Below the pieces are notes generated by a model that worked only from the letters and a program-made list of their open reading frames with translations, did not search any database and was not told the origin of the DNA. From Alnus glutinosa (Eukaryota; Streptophyta; Magnoliopsida; Fagales; Betulaceae), in assembly GCF_958979055.1 (NCBI RefSeq), contig NC_084898.1, positions 754,001 to 818,000 of the forward strand: 64,000 nt of DNA. Direction: 5' to 3'. The translations under genes and the position numbers were made by a program. Shown here one piece after another: positions 1 to 11,185 of the stretch. Position 1 is the stretch's first letter, and every line of letters starts with the position of its first letter.

Positions 1-214
1 CTTTCATCTTGTTCATGTGTGGAGAAATGCTAATTCAGCAGCTCATTATCTAGCTTGAGCGGCTGTAACTCATGTCACAAATAGTATATGGTTGGAAGAA
101 ATTCCATCAATTATCTCTGACATTATTCATATATAGGAAATGTATTGTCCCTCACTGTTAACCCATTGAGTCTCTTCTTTTATTAATAAATATTTAAATT
201 TGTTCCAAAAAAAA
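1..214 (+). mobile_element. LINE (L1-type) 3' end with RNase H C-terminus
   Basis: Reading from base 2, the translation starts FHLVHVWRNANSAAHYLA and continues, after an in-frame TGA, to WLEEIPSIISDI. This matches the C-terminal helix region of the RNase H (RVT_3) domain found at the end of plant L1-type LINE ORF2 or related orphan RNase H genes: the AN.AAH.LA and W.EE.PS.I motifs. A short AT-rich trailer and a run of A residues at about 206-214 follow, as expected for a LINE tail. The element enters from outside the window, so its length is unknown. The internal stop makes it a dead copy. Confidence 0.6.
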
Positions 215-1090
215 AGTAAATTTAATTATTATTAAATTATATTTAATCCAAAAACTTGAACCGATAGAAAATGGTAAATTTAATTATTTAATATATTAAT
301 TATTGTTCAAAAGCTTAAAACTCTCTTTCTTATGAGTGTTTTGTGTTTTGTTTATTTGTTCATGTTTATGTTTGGAGAAGAGAAAGCAAGAGACATAAAA
401 CAAGAATCTTAACAAAGGGAGTCTAAGTTGATAAGAAATTGTAAATTTAATTATTTAATTAGTATTCTAATAAAGCAATTCCCAAAAAAGGTAAAAAAGA
501 AAGAAAGAAAGAAAGTGGTATTTTCACCTAAATCTAGTTAGCTAGAGTTGTATTATTAATTAATTGAAGTGGTGTTTACTATTTGTCTAATTTTTTTTTT
601 TTTTTTAAGGATACTATTTGTCTAATTAGAAATGAGTAATGCTATTTAGTAAAATCAATTCTTATAACAATAAAAAAATAAAAAAAAATAAAAAGGATTA
701 ATTTTTACTATCAAATAATTCTTATTAAATTACAGTTATTTAATTAGGGATGACAAAAAAAAAGAGTTAAGAATTAATTTTATTATCAAATAATTTTAAT
801 TATATGGATAACAGTCTACTAAATACAAACTTATTTAATTGGGGATGATAATCGAAATGATCCATCAAGGTGAGGGGGTATAGATTAGCTCAAGAGAGCT
901 CTCCTCATATAAGCCTCCCCCTTCATCAAATCACTGAGGTATATACCACGCGTGTTAAATAAGCGTGGGGCTGGGCACGACTCCTTTCCGTTATAAGGTC
1001 GAGGCGGCGCACGCCGTTATTTTCATAACCGCCATCTCTTTTCCGTTATACGATAAACACCTATGTTTTAACGGTAACTCTTTGGAGAGC
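215..1090. other. AT-rich upstream region of the P450 gene
   Basis: No coding region is seen. The first 600 bases are AT-rich with several short poly-A and poly-T runs. From about 840 the base composition becomes more balanced, as in a proximal promoter. I could not define any transposon boundary here. Confidence 0.5.
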
Positions 1091-1101
1091 TCTATATAAA
1101 C
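1091..1101 (+). promoter_or_regulatory. TATA box of the CYP78A gene
   Basis: TCTATATAAACC lies about 110 bases upstream of the chosen start codon at 1206. This is the usual spacing for a plant TATA box with a leader of about 75-85 bases. Confidence 0.65.
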
Positions 1102-1205
1102 CAAACTCGCACTTCATGGTTTAACCCAAAAAGGAAAACCCACACATTCTTGTGGACAATATCTCTGCCTTTGCAACCCTTTGTTTCCTTCCACTTTCCA
1201 CATCC

Positions 1206-3069
1206 ATGGAGACACACACAGACAGCTTGTGGGTTTTGGCTCTCGCTTCCAAGTGTAGAGCTTTGTCTTCCCACTTGCTTTTCGTTTTTCTCTGCTTGGC
1301 TTGGCTAGCCATGGCTTTGTGCTACTGGGCTTACCCTGGCGGCCCTGCCTGGGGAAGATATTGGTGGAAATTAGGATCGAGTAAAACCAAGCCAAAGCCA
1401 ATACCAGGGCCACGTGGGTTCCCGGTGGTGGGAAGCATGAACCTAATGGTTAACCTCGCTCACCACAAGCTCGCGGCAGCTGCCGAGTGGTTCGGAGCTA
1501 AGCGGCTCATGGCTTTCAGCCTAGGTGAAACACGTGTCATCGTGACATGCAACCCCGATGTGGCTAAAGATATCTTAAACAGCTCAGTCTTCGCTGACCG
1601 TCCAGTGAAGGAGTCTGCGTACAGCCTGATGTTCAACAGAGCGATTGGTTTCGCTCCTTACGGAGTTTACTGGCGAACCTTAAGGAGAATCGCCGCCACT
1701 CATCTCTTCTACCCGAAACAAATCAACGCCTCAGAACCCCAGAGGTCTGAAATTGCTGCTCAAATGGTGTCCACGATTGCATGTCACACCGGAGACTTCT
1801 CTGTCCGAGATATACTCAAGCGAGCTTCGCTTAACAACATGATGTGCTCGGTGTTTGGACGAAACTATGAAAGCGTGGAGCTGGGCGAGCTCGTGGAACA
1901 AGGTTACGAGCTGTTGGGGAAGCTCAACTGGTCCGACCACCTTCCTTGGCTTTCAGGTCTCGACCTTCAGAAAATCAGGTTCAGATGCTCCAAACTCGTT
2001 CCTAAAGTGAATCAGTACGTGAACCGGATTATCAAAGAGCACAGAGACCAAACTGGCCAAGGAAACCATGATTTTGTCGATGTTCTTCTGTCTCTTCAAG
2101 GAACAGATAAATTATCGGACGACGACATGGTCGCCGTGCTTTGGGTAAGCAACAAAAGAAATAATGTTTATTTTATTTCATGAAAATGCTATAATTTTTC
2201 TTTTAACAAGTTTTCATTTTAATTTTATTATCGTGGTGGCTAGTGGTATAACAGTTACTAACTAAATAACAGTATTCTTTTATTTTCTTCATTAAAATAA
2301 TGTTTGGTTGGTGAGAAAAATGTTGAACAAAAGAAACCAAAACGTTAGAATCTACAACAGTGTGGGTTCACTGGGGTTGGGATTCAGTAAGTAAAAGAGC
2401 CATTGTAATCTCTTTTAATAATGCTAATTAATATGTTCTTTTTTACAGGAGATGATATTCAGGGGAACGGACACTGTGGCGGTTTTGATAGAGTGGATAC
2501 TAGCGAGGATGGTACTCCACCCAGACATCCAATCAAAAGTGCACGATGAGATCGATCAGGTTGTCGGAAGATCAAGGCCGTTGAAGGAATCAGACATTCA
2601 ATCAATGGCTTACCTGCCTGCTGTGGTGAAAGAGGTTCTTAGGCTACACCCACCTGGCCCGCTTCTGTCATGGGCCCGCTTGGCCATCACGGATACGACA
2701 ATTGATGGGCACCACGTGCCGGCGGGGACCACAGCAATGGTTAACATGTGGGCAATCACAAGGGACCCACAAGTGTGGTCGGACCCACTGGAGTTTACAC
2801 CGGAGAGGTTCGTGTGCAAGGATGCTGCCGAAGTGGAGTTCTCCGTGCTGGGGTCTGACCTCAGGCTGGCGCCATTCGGGTCGGGGCGGAGGACTTGCCC
2901 CGGAAAGGCATTGGGTCTGACCACGGTGACCTTTTGGGTGGCAACCTTGTTGCATGAATTTGAGTGGGTGCAGTCGGATCATAAGCCGGTGGATCTCTCC
3001 GAGGTCTTGAAGCTTTCATGTGAAATGGCAAACCCTCTTACAATCAAAGTGAAAGCAAGGCGCAGATAA
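1206..3069 (+). CDS. CYP78A: Cytochrome P450 of family CYP78A (CYP78A6/8/9 type)
   Basis: Two exons, 1206-2144 and 2449-3069, are joined by a phase-0 GT-AG intron and give 519 residues, normal for CYP78A. Seen: an N-terminal membrane anchor at about 22-45, the proline hinge PIPGP at 66-70, the I-helix FRGTDTV at 317-323, E375/R378 of ExxR in KEVLR, PERF at 431-434, and the heme loop [12 protein letters not shown] with ligand Cys463. The intron position before EMIFRGTDT is typical of the family. From family knowledge, CYP78A enzymes are ER monooxygenases that promote growth of seeds, fruits and floral organs; the substrate is unsettled. Similarity to Arabidopsis CYP78A9 as I remember it is strong over nearly the whole length (for example [18 protein letters not shown]), closer than to CYP78A5/KLUH. 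An in-frame ATG at 1152 lies upstream, but 1206 fits the family N-terminus. No break is seen. Confidence 0.95.
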
Positions 3070-6000
3070 GAAATTAAAATACCCATCACGATCGAAGAAG
3101 GCAGAAGGCAGCTGAAGGCATAACCTTTTTGTATATAATATGGTCGATCTGAAATATGTTCGAACCCTCCATAAGCTTTTCGTGTGTGCTCCCTGTACTT
3201 TTTTTTTTATATAGATTGTGCTCCCTGTACGTACTTGACAACATCATATATATGTATGTCTATGAAACGTACGTGCTACTTTGTTTCAATTCCCTTTTTT
3301 TGCTTTATATATAATTTCAATATATGCACGCGTCGACTGCTTATTTCTTATACATATATATCCATTTATGCATATGTATATGTTATGAAAATAATTTAGG
3401 GTACTATAAATTCCTTACAAATTTACAAGGGAGTTCAGATTTTATTAGAATGACAATCTACATAAGTATTACATGAACTACCATATCGGCTTGAAAATAA
3501 ACCACCAAGTAAATTAAACTTTGCATAATAAGATAAATCAACAAGGTTTACAAGTGAAAATGAGAAGCTTATTAACAAGCTAGGACAAAATCTTTCTATT
3601 ATAATGTCTTGATTAGCCCAAGCCTACCAGGTTTTAAGTCGCTTATATGGTAATATTGTTTGTGTGATTAACGTTCGAGTTGCATTAGTGGTAAAAAATG
3701 ATAGACCTAATTATTATTTTTTTGATCTATTTTATAGATTTAATAATTTAAATTAATATTTTAATACTCTCTTTCATGTATGAGTAAACTGTAGAATCAA
3801 TATTCAAACTCATAATCTTACTCTTTTACCGTATTAATTTTTCTTTTCTTTTTTTTTAAGGTAAATAGTGTAAAAATCCATTAAAATGATCATGAAGAAT
3901 AGAGCTAGTACAATGTCCTGCGCGAATAGATAAAGTACAATGTCCCGTATAAATAAATTGTAATATTCCATCCAAATCCACTCTAGAGAGTGATGGATAT
4001 ATAACTGTCTTTACTACACAGTGATCTACTTCATTCACTTTCTTATTGGTGTGACCCACATACTGCGAGTAAAATCTATTTACTGTAATTTTTGCATCAT
4101 CAATCCATTGCCTATATTTACTCCGGCAGTTTTTAGATATTTTGGATAACATTCTTATCCTTTACTGATTTTAAGTTATGTTTTAAAATAGAGTTTTCAA
4201 AGCGGAGTGATTGAAGTATAAATCATGCCGTTGTGATGCTTGAGTAAAAAGAATCATTTTCGATAATTATTATGAAAATTATATTTTGGTAATTATTATG
4301 AAAATGGCATTTTGATAATTGTTTTGATTAAGGGTATTTTGGTAATTTAATAATTAATGCAATTATAATGTCCACATGAAATATGTGGCATTATAATTGA
4401 AGAATTTTATATGCCATTACTATGTCGAAACAATAATAGGATTAAGAAATTAGAAATGAGTATAGGGTTAAATCTATGTTTAATGAATTGTTCTGATTCA
4501 CTATTTGTTTGGATTATATATATATATTGCAGTGGTTTTATCTCTGAACACCTTCCTAAAGTCAAAAGAACTATTGTGAGCATTTCTTATTCACTAGAAA
4601 TGATATGTATGGTTTAGTCCTTAACAACATGGCGATTACTGCTTTATTTAATTGTATACAAGTTGTTTGACATATGATTAACATGTTTTGATTGGAATTA
4701 CATGTATGATGGTTGTATGATTACAGGTAGGTAAGTTTATATTTATACTAAGCTTATGTAACAGATTAGTAAGTTAGTTGTTAAAAATGTTGGATAGTGG
4801 GCGTTATAAACAGTATTAGGATGATGGGCTCTATCTGTGGTAAGTATGAATAGTGGGCTCTATTCAAGGTAGGCGTGCATGGTTAGCGTGTGGTCGCAGT
4901 CAAGTACTCAACTATAATGGTTAGCTCTATTCATGATATAGTATATATGTTAGTATATTAGAGAACTGTCTTTGCTTGTGAGATTGTGTATATGATATGT
5001 ATATCTTGTATCATTTGATTGCATTGTATATTGTTAAATAAATCAGTATGTTACTATGTGGTTGATGACCGTTGATTCACTTTACCACAGTATGAGATTG
5101 TGATGTAAAGCACAATCACATGCAAGTTTTGCAGGATTGGAGGCATGAGATGTTAGGTTATAGACGAGACCTTTAGTATGTAGATATTATATACAATGAT
5201 TATGTAATGTTTATACCGTATGTGGTACGTATGTTGTTATTTGGATATATTTTATTATATCAGAACAAATGGTTATTTAGTTAGCTCTGATTGTTATTGT
5301 TAAAAAAAAAAAAAAAAATGGTTTTCGTTGCCAATTTATACTCTGATGACGTCATTGATGCCAACACTTTTCTCTAATGGTCTCTGCAATTTTAACACCC
5401 ATCTTCTTTTCTCCATGAACAACTGTGTTTATGCAGAGCACATATTTTTTTTATTTCGTATGTGAAAATTATATATATATATATATAATTGTCCTTATGT
5501 AATTGGTAACTATATTCTTCTATATGTGAATGTTTCTATAGTTTATTCTAATCGGTAGTGGGAACTGACATTTTAGGTAGATGCTTCTGTATGTCATTAT
5601 GTAACAAAAGGGATGGAAAACCTAAAGGACCAATTGTATCTTCATTACTATTAAATTGCAGTACTCTTTGTTGGATCCAAAGTTATAGATTAGTCCATTA
5701 TTGTACTAATAAAATTATTACTAATACTATGCATTGAGTTGATTAATTGACAGTAAAATAAGATTTCAAAACTTGTAAAATACATGATATTATTGACATC
5801 TTTTGCAAATAAACCTCATATCATAGGCTAAAGTGCCCTTTTTTACGTTCTTTTCAATGACTATGTTTTGGTCCGGCTATAAAACAGGACATAAAAAACA
5901 CATGTATTTCAAAATAATATTAATAAATAATTTAAAACACAAAATATTTAAGATTGTGTTCACATATATGTCATATAAAATAGTTTATCAAATAAAAAAA

Positions 6001-7680
6001 AACAACATCCTCCGATAACATATTAACAACAAATTATTCTTTTATTTTAAAGTTTAAAAGCAACTTGTAACAATTAAACTATTTTTTTATAAAGAGAATT
6101 TTATATACAATCAAACAAAAGGAAATGAAAGATGTAGCTAATAAAAGACTTTAACATATAAATATAAATTATAAATCTAACTACCTTAATTTTATATGTA
6201 TTTTTTTATTCTCAGATCTTTATTAGATTACTTGAGCCCACATCAAAAAGTTAAGCATATCAATTGTATTTTGTTCTTCATGTTTGTCAAGAAAGCAACC
6301 TCCGGCGAGAAATAGATCTTTTATCAGTCCCTTCACCATTTTCTAGCACCTTCCACAGTTGGCAGTCAGGCACATAAAAAACCTTGCAACTTTTACCTAA
6401 TGGACAAATTTCAGCATTAAATATAGTTAAAAGCCATTGTAGCAGAGGTGAAAGTACAGTTGAACAGGTGAAAGACAATGCAGCAATTAAAATGTCATAA
6501 AAGCATCCACAGAATATTCGAAGCATCTATATATGAAAATGTGAAATATACACAGTGCCATAACTCATAGGGGACCAAAAGAAAGAAATGGACAAAGACA
6601 TTTGACACTCCCAAAAAAAAAAAAAAACATAATTTTAACCCAATTGAGGAGGACAGACATTCCTCCCTAACCTTATCAGACATTTAGAAGGAGTTTTTAG
6701 GAGATAATTATATTTTTTAAAATGTTTATATAGTTAGTGACTAACTTATTAAACATACATTCTTAATGAAATATTTCTTGATTATGAACAGTTAAAGAGT
6801 GACCATTCGTATTTACATGTCAAGTTCGAATCATATTGAGGTATGCATGTGTGTAATATAATATAAGTTAATTATAACTCGACCCATTTAATTAGACAGG
6901 TCAGACCCTTTAATCTTAATCTGTTAATTTCGTGCTAGGTTCATGTCGAGTTTGTTATTCGTGTCGAAAATTAACAATCCTAAATATTATGTGTGAGTTC
7001 GTGTCGATACATGAGCATAAGACTATATGCATAGGCTAACGGACTACTTCAAAAATCTTTTTTTTTCTTACAACAATCAAACAGCTGTAGTAAGAAAACG
7101 AACCTGACTTATTTAATTAAACAAGTTATACCCTTCAATCATAACTTACTAATTTCATTATAGGTTAGCGAGTCGGGATTAACCTTGTTAAACATTTATC
7201 CAAAAAATTTAAATTTATAGAAATATGTGAATTAAATCATTTAATTAATACTTTAACAAACTTTATTATCTCTAACAGATATGTTAATTTATAAGTAAAT
7301 TATTATAAAAATTGTAAGACTCCGATCCGAACATGTTGTGGCACTTAAAAACCTTATTAGACAAATTTACAGAATATGATTTCTTTGAGGTTGTTCGGGT
7401 ATGGACTAATTTGCGTGACACGTGTAGTTTATTAGAGTGATGGCTCGTGGTGTGTAGGATTAAAATACTCAATAGGTTGTACGTACAACAATAGTTTCCA
7501 CGACACTTAGGAAGTAAGAAAATGGACGGCTTGTTTTTCATGTGTCTTAATGTCGATAGGGAATAAAAAAAATATATAAAAATAAAAAATTCTTTTAAAT
7601 ATATATATATGTTCAATTCAGTCTATTATTTTATACATTTTGAGTTAAATAATTTTTTGTCAATCCACCTTAAAATAAAA
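3070..7680. other. Intergenic, AT-rich, no supported gene
   Basis: No open frame here shows a recognisable domain. The minus-strand frame near 6290-6526 has somewhat protein-like composition (it ends in a Cys-Pro-Leu-Gly-Lys stretch and a basic tail) and could be an exon relic, but I recognise no family. Around 6850-7200 the text GACCCTTTAAT and nearby phrases recur in related form near 63700, so a dispersed repeat is present, with no clear ends. (TA)n runs occur near 4518 and 5470. Confidence 0.5.
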
Positions 7681-7847
7681 GAGGAATGCTAGAACATCTT
7701 CTTGTGTTCTTCTGGTATTCTTCTGGAATGGCATAAATGTAATTTTTTTAATTAAAAAATTACAACTATGCCATCCAAAAGGACATAGATGTAATTAAAA
7801 ATCTATGCCATTTGAGGAGAACACCAGAAGATGATTTAGCATTTCTC
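7681..7847. mobile_element. MITE, 167 bp, 9-bp target duplication (Mutator-like)
   Basis: The element begins GAGGAATGCTAGAACATCTT and ends, read in reverse, GAGAAATGCTAAATCATCTT, so the termini are inverted repeats. It is flanked by perfect 9-bp direct repeats AAAATAAAA at 7672-7680 and 7848-7856. It is nearly self-complementary throughout. Nine-base duplications are typical of Mutator-like MITEs. A relative with the same termini lies at 25972-26108. Confidence 0.85.
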
Positions 7848-7954
7848 AAAATAAAATGTCTGTATCAAAAAAAAATCCACGCCTTAATTCAAGGTCAAGA
7901 TTTTATTTTGTTTTCTTTAACAGTATATATAATGTCATGCTATTTAATTTAATT

Positions 7955-8160
7955 TTATTTTTTGATAAAGAATCGATATTATCATTACTCAAACGGGAAT
8001 ATCCCGAATTGCTAATACAAATATAGGCTGCCTTATTCGCACATTTTCTCCTCTATCCATACTTTGTCTGGCAATTGAGAAATCGCACATTTGGCCAAAA
8101 CATAAGCTGCGTTATTCGCATCTCTATGAACATATGCTATTTGAAAATTCATTATATTAT
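7955..8160 (-). mobile_element. LINE 3' end with RNase H C-terminus
   Basis: On the minus strand the translation contains FQIAYVHRDANNAAYVLAK, then AISQLPDKVWIEE, followed by a stop. This is the same RNase H (RVT_3) C-terminal signature as at the window start. An AT-rich trailer with A-runs follows toward 7955. Everything upstream of the last 40 or so codons is missing, so it is a strongly 5'-truncated copy. The exact ends and target duplication are uncertain. Confidence 0.6.
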
Positions 8161-9341
8161 ATTATGTACACCGTTATAATAAACAAAATAAAATCTCAAG
8201 CATGAAATAAATCTTTATCATTAATAAGTGACAATTTTTTAATTTATAAAATCCTTTCTTTGCGCTTTGATCTAATAGAATGATGGAAAATTTTGGTTAA
8301 TTAATTAGATACTTTACAGTGCATCAAATGCTGGAAATTAATATATAGTTGACGAACTTATAATTTGAAATCAATGCCTTTTAATGGCTTGAGTGGAAAG
8401 TCACACAAAAATATATGATTTTTATTATTATTATTATTATTATTTTAATTCAGAACTATCATATATATATATATAAGAAAATCTCATCTTCAGTGAATTG
8501 ATCTTTTATAACATATATATTGATTTCTCTCCCTCTTTTTAAAATTAAAGGTTGTTTTCAGGCACATGCATGGCAGCATGTGGGTGATCGACACATGTAT
8601 ATTATCCAAAAGGGTTTAGCGTGGGCTAGCTGTATATGTTCATAATTATTAATTAATTTTATTGCAGCAAGCATATTATCTAAAATATTCCTACAAGCAG
8701 CGAAAAGAAAAGGAAAAAAAATGAAAGAAATTAGGTCGAAAAAAGAGCTTGAGGCATGCATGTTTGTCGACACATGAAAAGAAGTTAATAGTCATAATAA
8801 TAATTCATTAAAGGTTAAGCGTGGGAGCAGACGCGCAGTACTTTATGTTCATAATCATACTGCAGCAAGCATATTATATATCCATAATATTCTTAAAGGG
8901 CCGGGCTAAGTTTCCTTTCAATATGATCTATTAAATTTAATTTAATTTGGTTACGTAGCAAAAGCGATAAAAGTGATTGAAAAATCGTATTTTTGTTGAT
9001 ACAGTTGACCGCACCATCAAAGCTTGGTATGCTACATCTCCACAAACAACTAGAAAATATGTGTGACTCATCAGTGAAAGCCGACATGCAATGAGCACTC
9101 TAATACTTAAGTCAATAAAATAGTTTTATGAGGATAATAGGCTAAGAGAATGAAGGGTGTGTTGATAGCGTACCTTAGGCTACTAAGTTTAACCTTCTTA
9201 TATAAAGCTACCTTTCACTAGGCAAGTAGGCCAAATCCAATAGACATTAAAGGGCAATAGCCGAATATGGAAGGTTACGAGTCAGGGCAAAGATCTTCCC
9301 TTATGGATTCCTCTTACAGAACTCCTTCCTTATTGGATCAG
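8161..9341. other. Intergenic with a diverged direct duplication
   Basis: No gene is seen. Two segments, about 8560-8700 and 8755-8900, share blocks in the same order: a GACACATG box, an AGCGTGGG block, TATGTTCATAAT and GCAGCAAGCATATTAT. They read as an old tandem duplication. Sequence from about 9100 to 9341 is less AT-rich and appears to continue on the far side of the TRIM that follows. Confidence 0.45.
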
Positions 9342-9548
9342 TGTAAAATTTCGTCCCTATATTGGGAAGATGAGTAGTCCACATAGAGTGGGTAGTTTAT
9401 AAAGATAGTCATGAGTGCTAAGTTTCACATTGCCTAGTTATTAGGTGAAATTAGGCTTTATAAGGAATCATAGGGAAACTCCAAATTGACTAGTCTTTTT
9501 GGGGTGATAGCGCAAATGTGGCTAGCGCTTTTTCTTTGCGTTGTTACA
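9342..9548 (+). repeat. 5' LTR of the TRIM
   Basis: This 207-bp repeat starts TGTAAAATTT and ends GCGTTGTTACA. The primer-binding site follows directly. Confidence 0.8.
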
Positions 9549-9627
9549 AATGGTATTAGAGCCACTTAGTAACGCCAGGTCATGTGGTGGCCCTGACGAG
9601 GATGTCAAGAGTTTAAGAGGGTGAGTT

Positions 9628-9834
9628 TGTAACAATTCGGTCCCATATTGAGAAGATGAGTAGTCCACATAGAGTGGATGGTTTATAAAGATAGTCATAA
9701 GTGTTAAATCTCACATTGCCTAGTTATTAAGTGAAACTGAACTTTATAAGAAATTCTAGGGAAACTCTAAATTGACTAGTCCTTTTGGGGTGTTAGCGCA
9801 GATGTGGCTAGCGCTTTTTTCCTGGGTCGTTACA
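9628..9834 (+). repeat. 3' LTR of the TRIM
   Basis: This 207-bp repeat starts TGTAACAATT and ends GGTCGTTACA. It is the same length as the 5' copy, with scattered substitutions. Confidence 0.8.
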
Positions 9835-10615
9835 ATCGGTCTTTCCTCCAAGAATGTTCTGAATAGGTAAGAAAGTAAATGATGGATATCCTTCCTTATC
9901 TTGTGGTTTCCAAATGTGTGCATCAGTCGACTACATTGTCCCTCAATTAACCGTCCTTCGGCTAAAAGGCTTCTAGGAATACCACCTCGGATTTGAGGAA
10001 GTGTGCCTCCTTGCGAGTGATGTAGGAGGCCCATTGGTTCCTTTGGCTTCGAGGGGACACTGGGCCCTCAAATTCTAAGGAGTCCTTCGGTTCGTCGGGT
10101 TGCTAGAAGTTCCTTGGTCAGCAATGCGGATGTTAATTAGCGGGGCTCCCCAACGGGCTTGGAGGAATGGGGCTCCCATGAGGGTATTTCCCACCACCAA
10201 TTTTCAATTCACAAATCACCGCACGTTGATAATATATGAAAACTTAATTGTTATTGAAAACAAAAATTGCGTTCTTCATATAATCATGATTCTCTTATAA
10301 CAATCCCACGAACTTAGAAAGACAATAAATTAATTTTAACTCTAAAATTGACCAAATTGCGTAAAGATGAAAACTTATGGAAATCAAAGAAAGTATAATT
10401 GTAAAAAAGTGAACCAAATCAAAATAAAAAATATATATAACTCAAAAGGGATGGAATTAATTCGCTACCAAAATTAAAAGATGGCTCAAATTATTCTGTA
10501 TCATATGGAGCATTTTGTCCTGACTTGGCTCGAACCAACTTTTAACAAAGTGCCCTTCAATTCCTACATTTTTCAGACAACCTAAGAGAAAATATTGTAC
10601 GTGGGACCCACTTAC
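9835..10615. other. Repeat-like flank of the TRIM, no gene
   Basis: The segment to about 10210 is GC-richer than its surroundings and looks like the rest of an older repeat into which the TRIM inserted. I could not find its ends. From 10210 to 10615 the sequence is AT-rich with nothing recognisable. Confidence 0.35.
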
Positions 10616-10955
10616 CACTACAAAAATTCATGCTTTTTGCCACGTGCATTTCGGCACGTGTATGGACACTGTACACGTGTCGAACAGGTTGCCACGTGCA
10701 TTTTGCCACGCGTGCGACTCGTGTCAGATGTGGAAGTCACTAACTGCACAGTTTGACACGTGTATCTTAATACACGTGTCAGATTAAACACGTGTATTGA
10801 AATACACGTGTCTGACAGTTTGACACGTGTGTGGCAATACTCGTGTCTACTTAGACACGTGTATTAAATACACGTGTCTAACTGTCAGACACATGTATTT
10901 AAGTACACGTGTCCAACTGTTAGACACGTGTATTTCAATACACGTGTCTAATCTG
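10616..10955 (+). repeat. Left terminal and subterminal repeats of the CACTA element
   Basis: After the CACTACAAAAA terminus come repeated palindromic modules such as GACACGTGTATT followed by AATACACGTGTC. About 14 copies of the hexamer CACGTG are visible by eye in roughly 330 bases. In CACTA elements such subterminal repeats are the binding sites of the TNPA-type protein. Confidence 0.85.
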
Positions 10956-11185
10956 TATTTTTTTAAATTAAAAATACAATTAAATACTTAAATAAAAATT
11001 TTAATTAAATAAAAATTACAATTTAGAATTTTTTTTCAATTTAGTTTTGTTTTGTCTTTTTAAATTTGTTTGGGTTAATTAATTTTCTTATTTCCAACTA
11101 CAAATAACGCAATATTTATTTTACCCAAAAATATTACAAAATCAAATTACACAAACCAATAATTAATAATTAATTATTACAAAAA

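Larger units (their letters stand above)
9342..9834 (+). mobile_element. TRIM retrotransposon, 493 bp
   Basis: Two direct repeats of 207 bp each (9342-9548 and 9628-9834) begin TGTAA and end GTTACA. They differ at roughly 25 positions by eye. One base pair after the 5' repeat comes TGGTATTAGAGCCAC, a near match to the primer-binding site for initiator Met tRNA. A purine-rich stretch ending at 9627 precedes the 3' repeat. Flanks are ATCAG and ATCGG, a 5-bp target duplication with one change. The internal part is only 79 bp and encodes nothing, which fits a terminal-repeat retrotransposon in miniature. The divergence suggests an old insertion. Confidence 0.85.

Noticed and set aside
1152..1205. 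Upstream ATG as the P450 start
   Set aside because: Starting at 1206 gives the N-terminus expected of CYP78A proteins; the 18 extra residues have no counterpart in the family.
3856..4152. A 98-residue minus-strand frame
   Set aside because: No known domain, no splice context, and it lies in AT-rich DNA. The apparent motif similarity to retroelement proteins was too weak.
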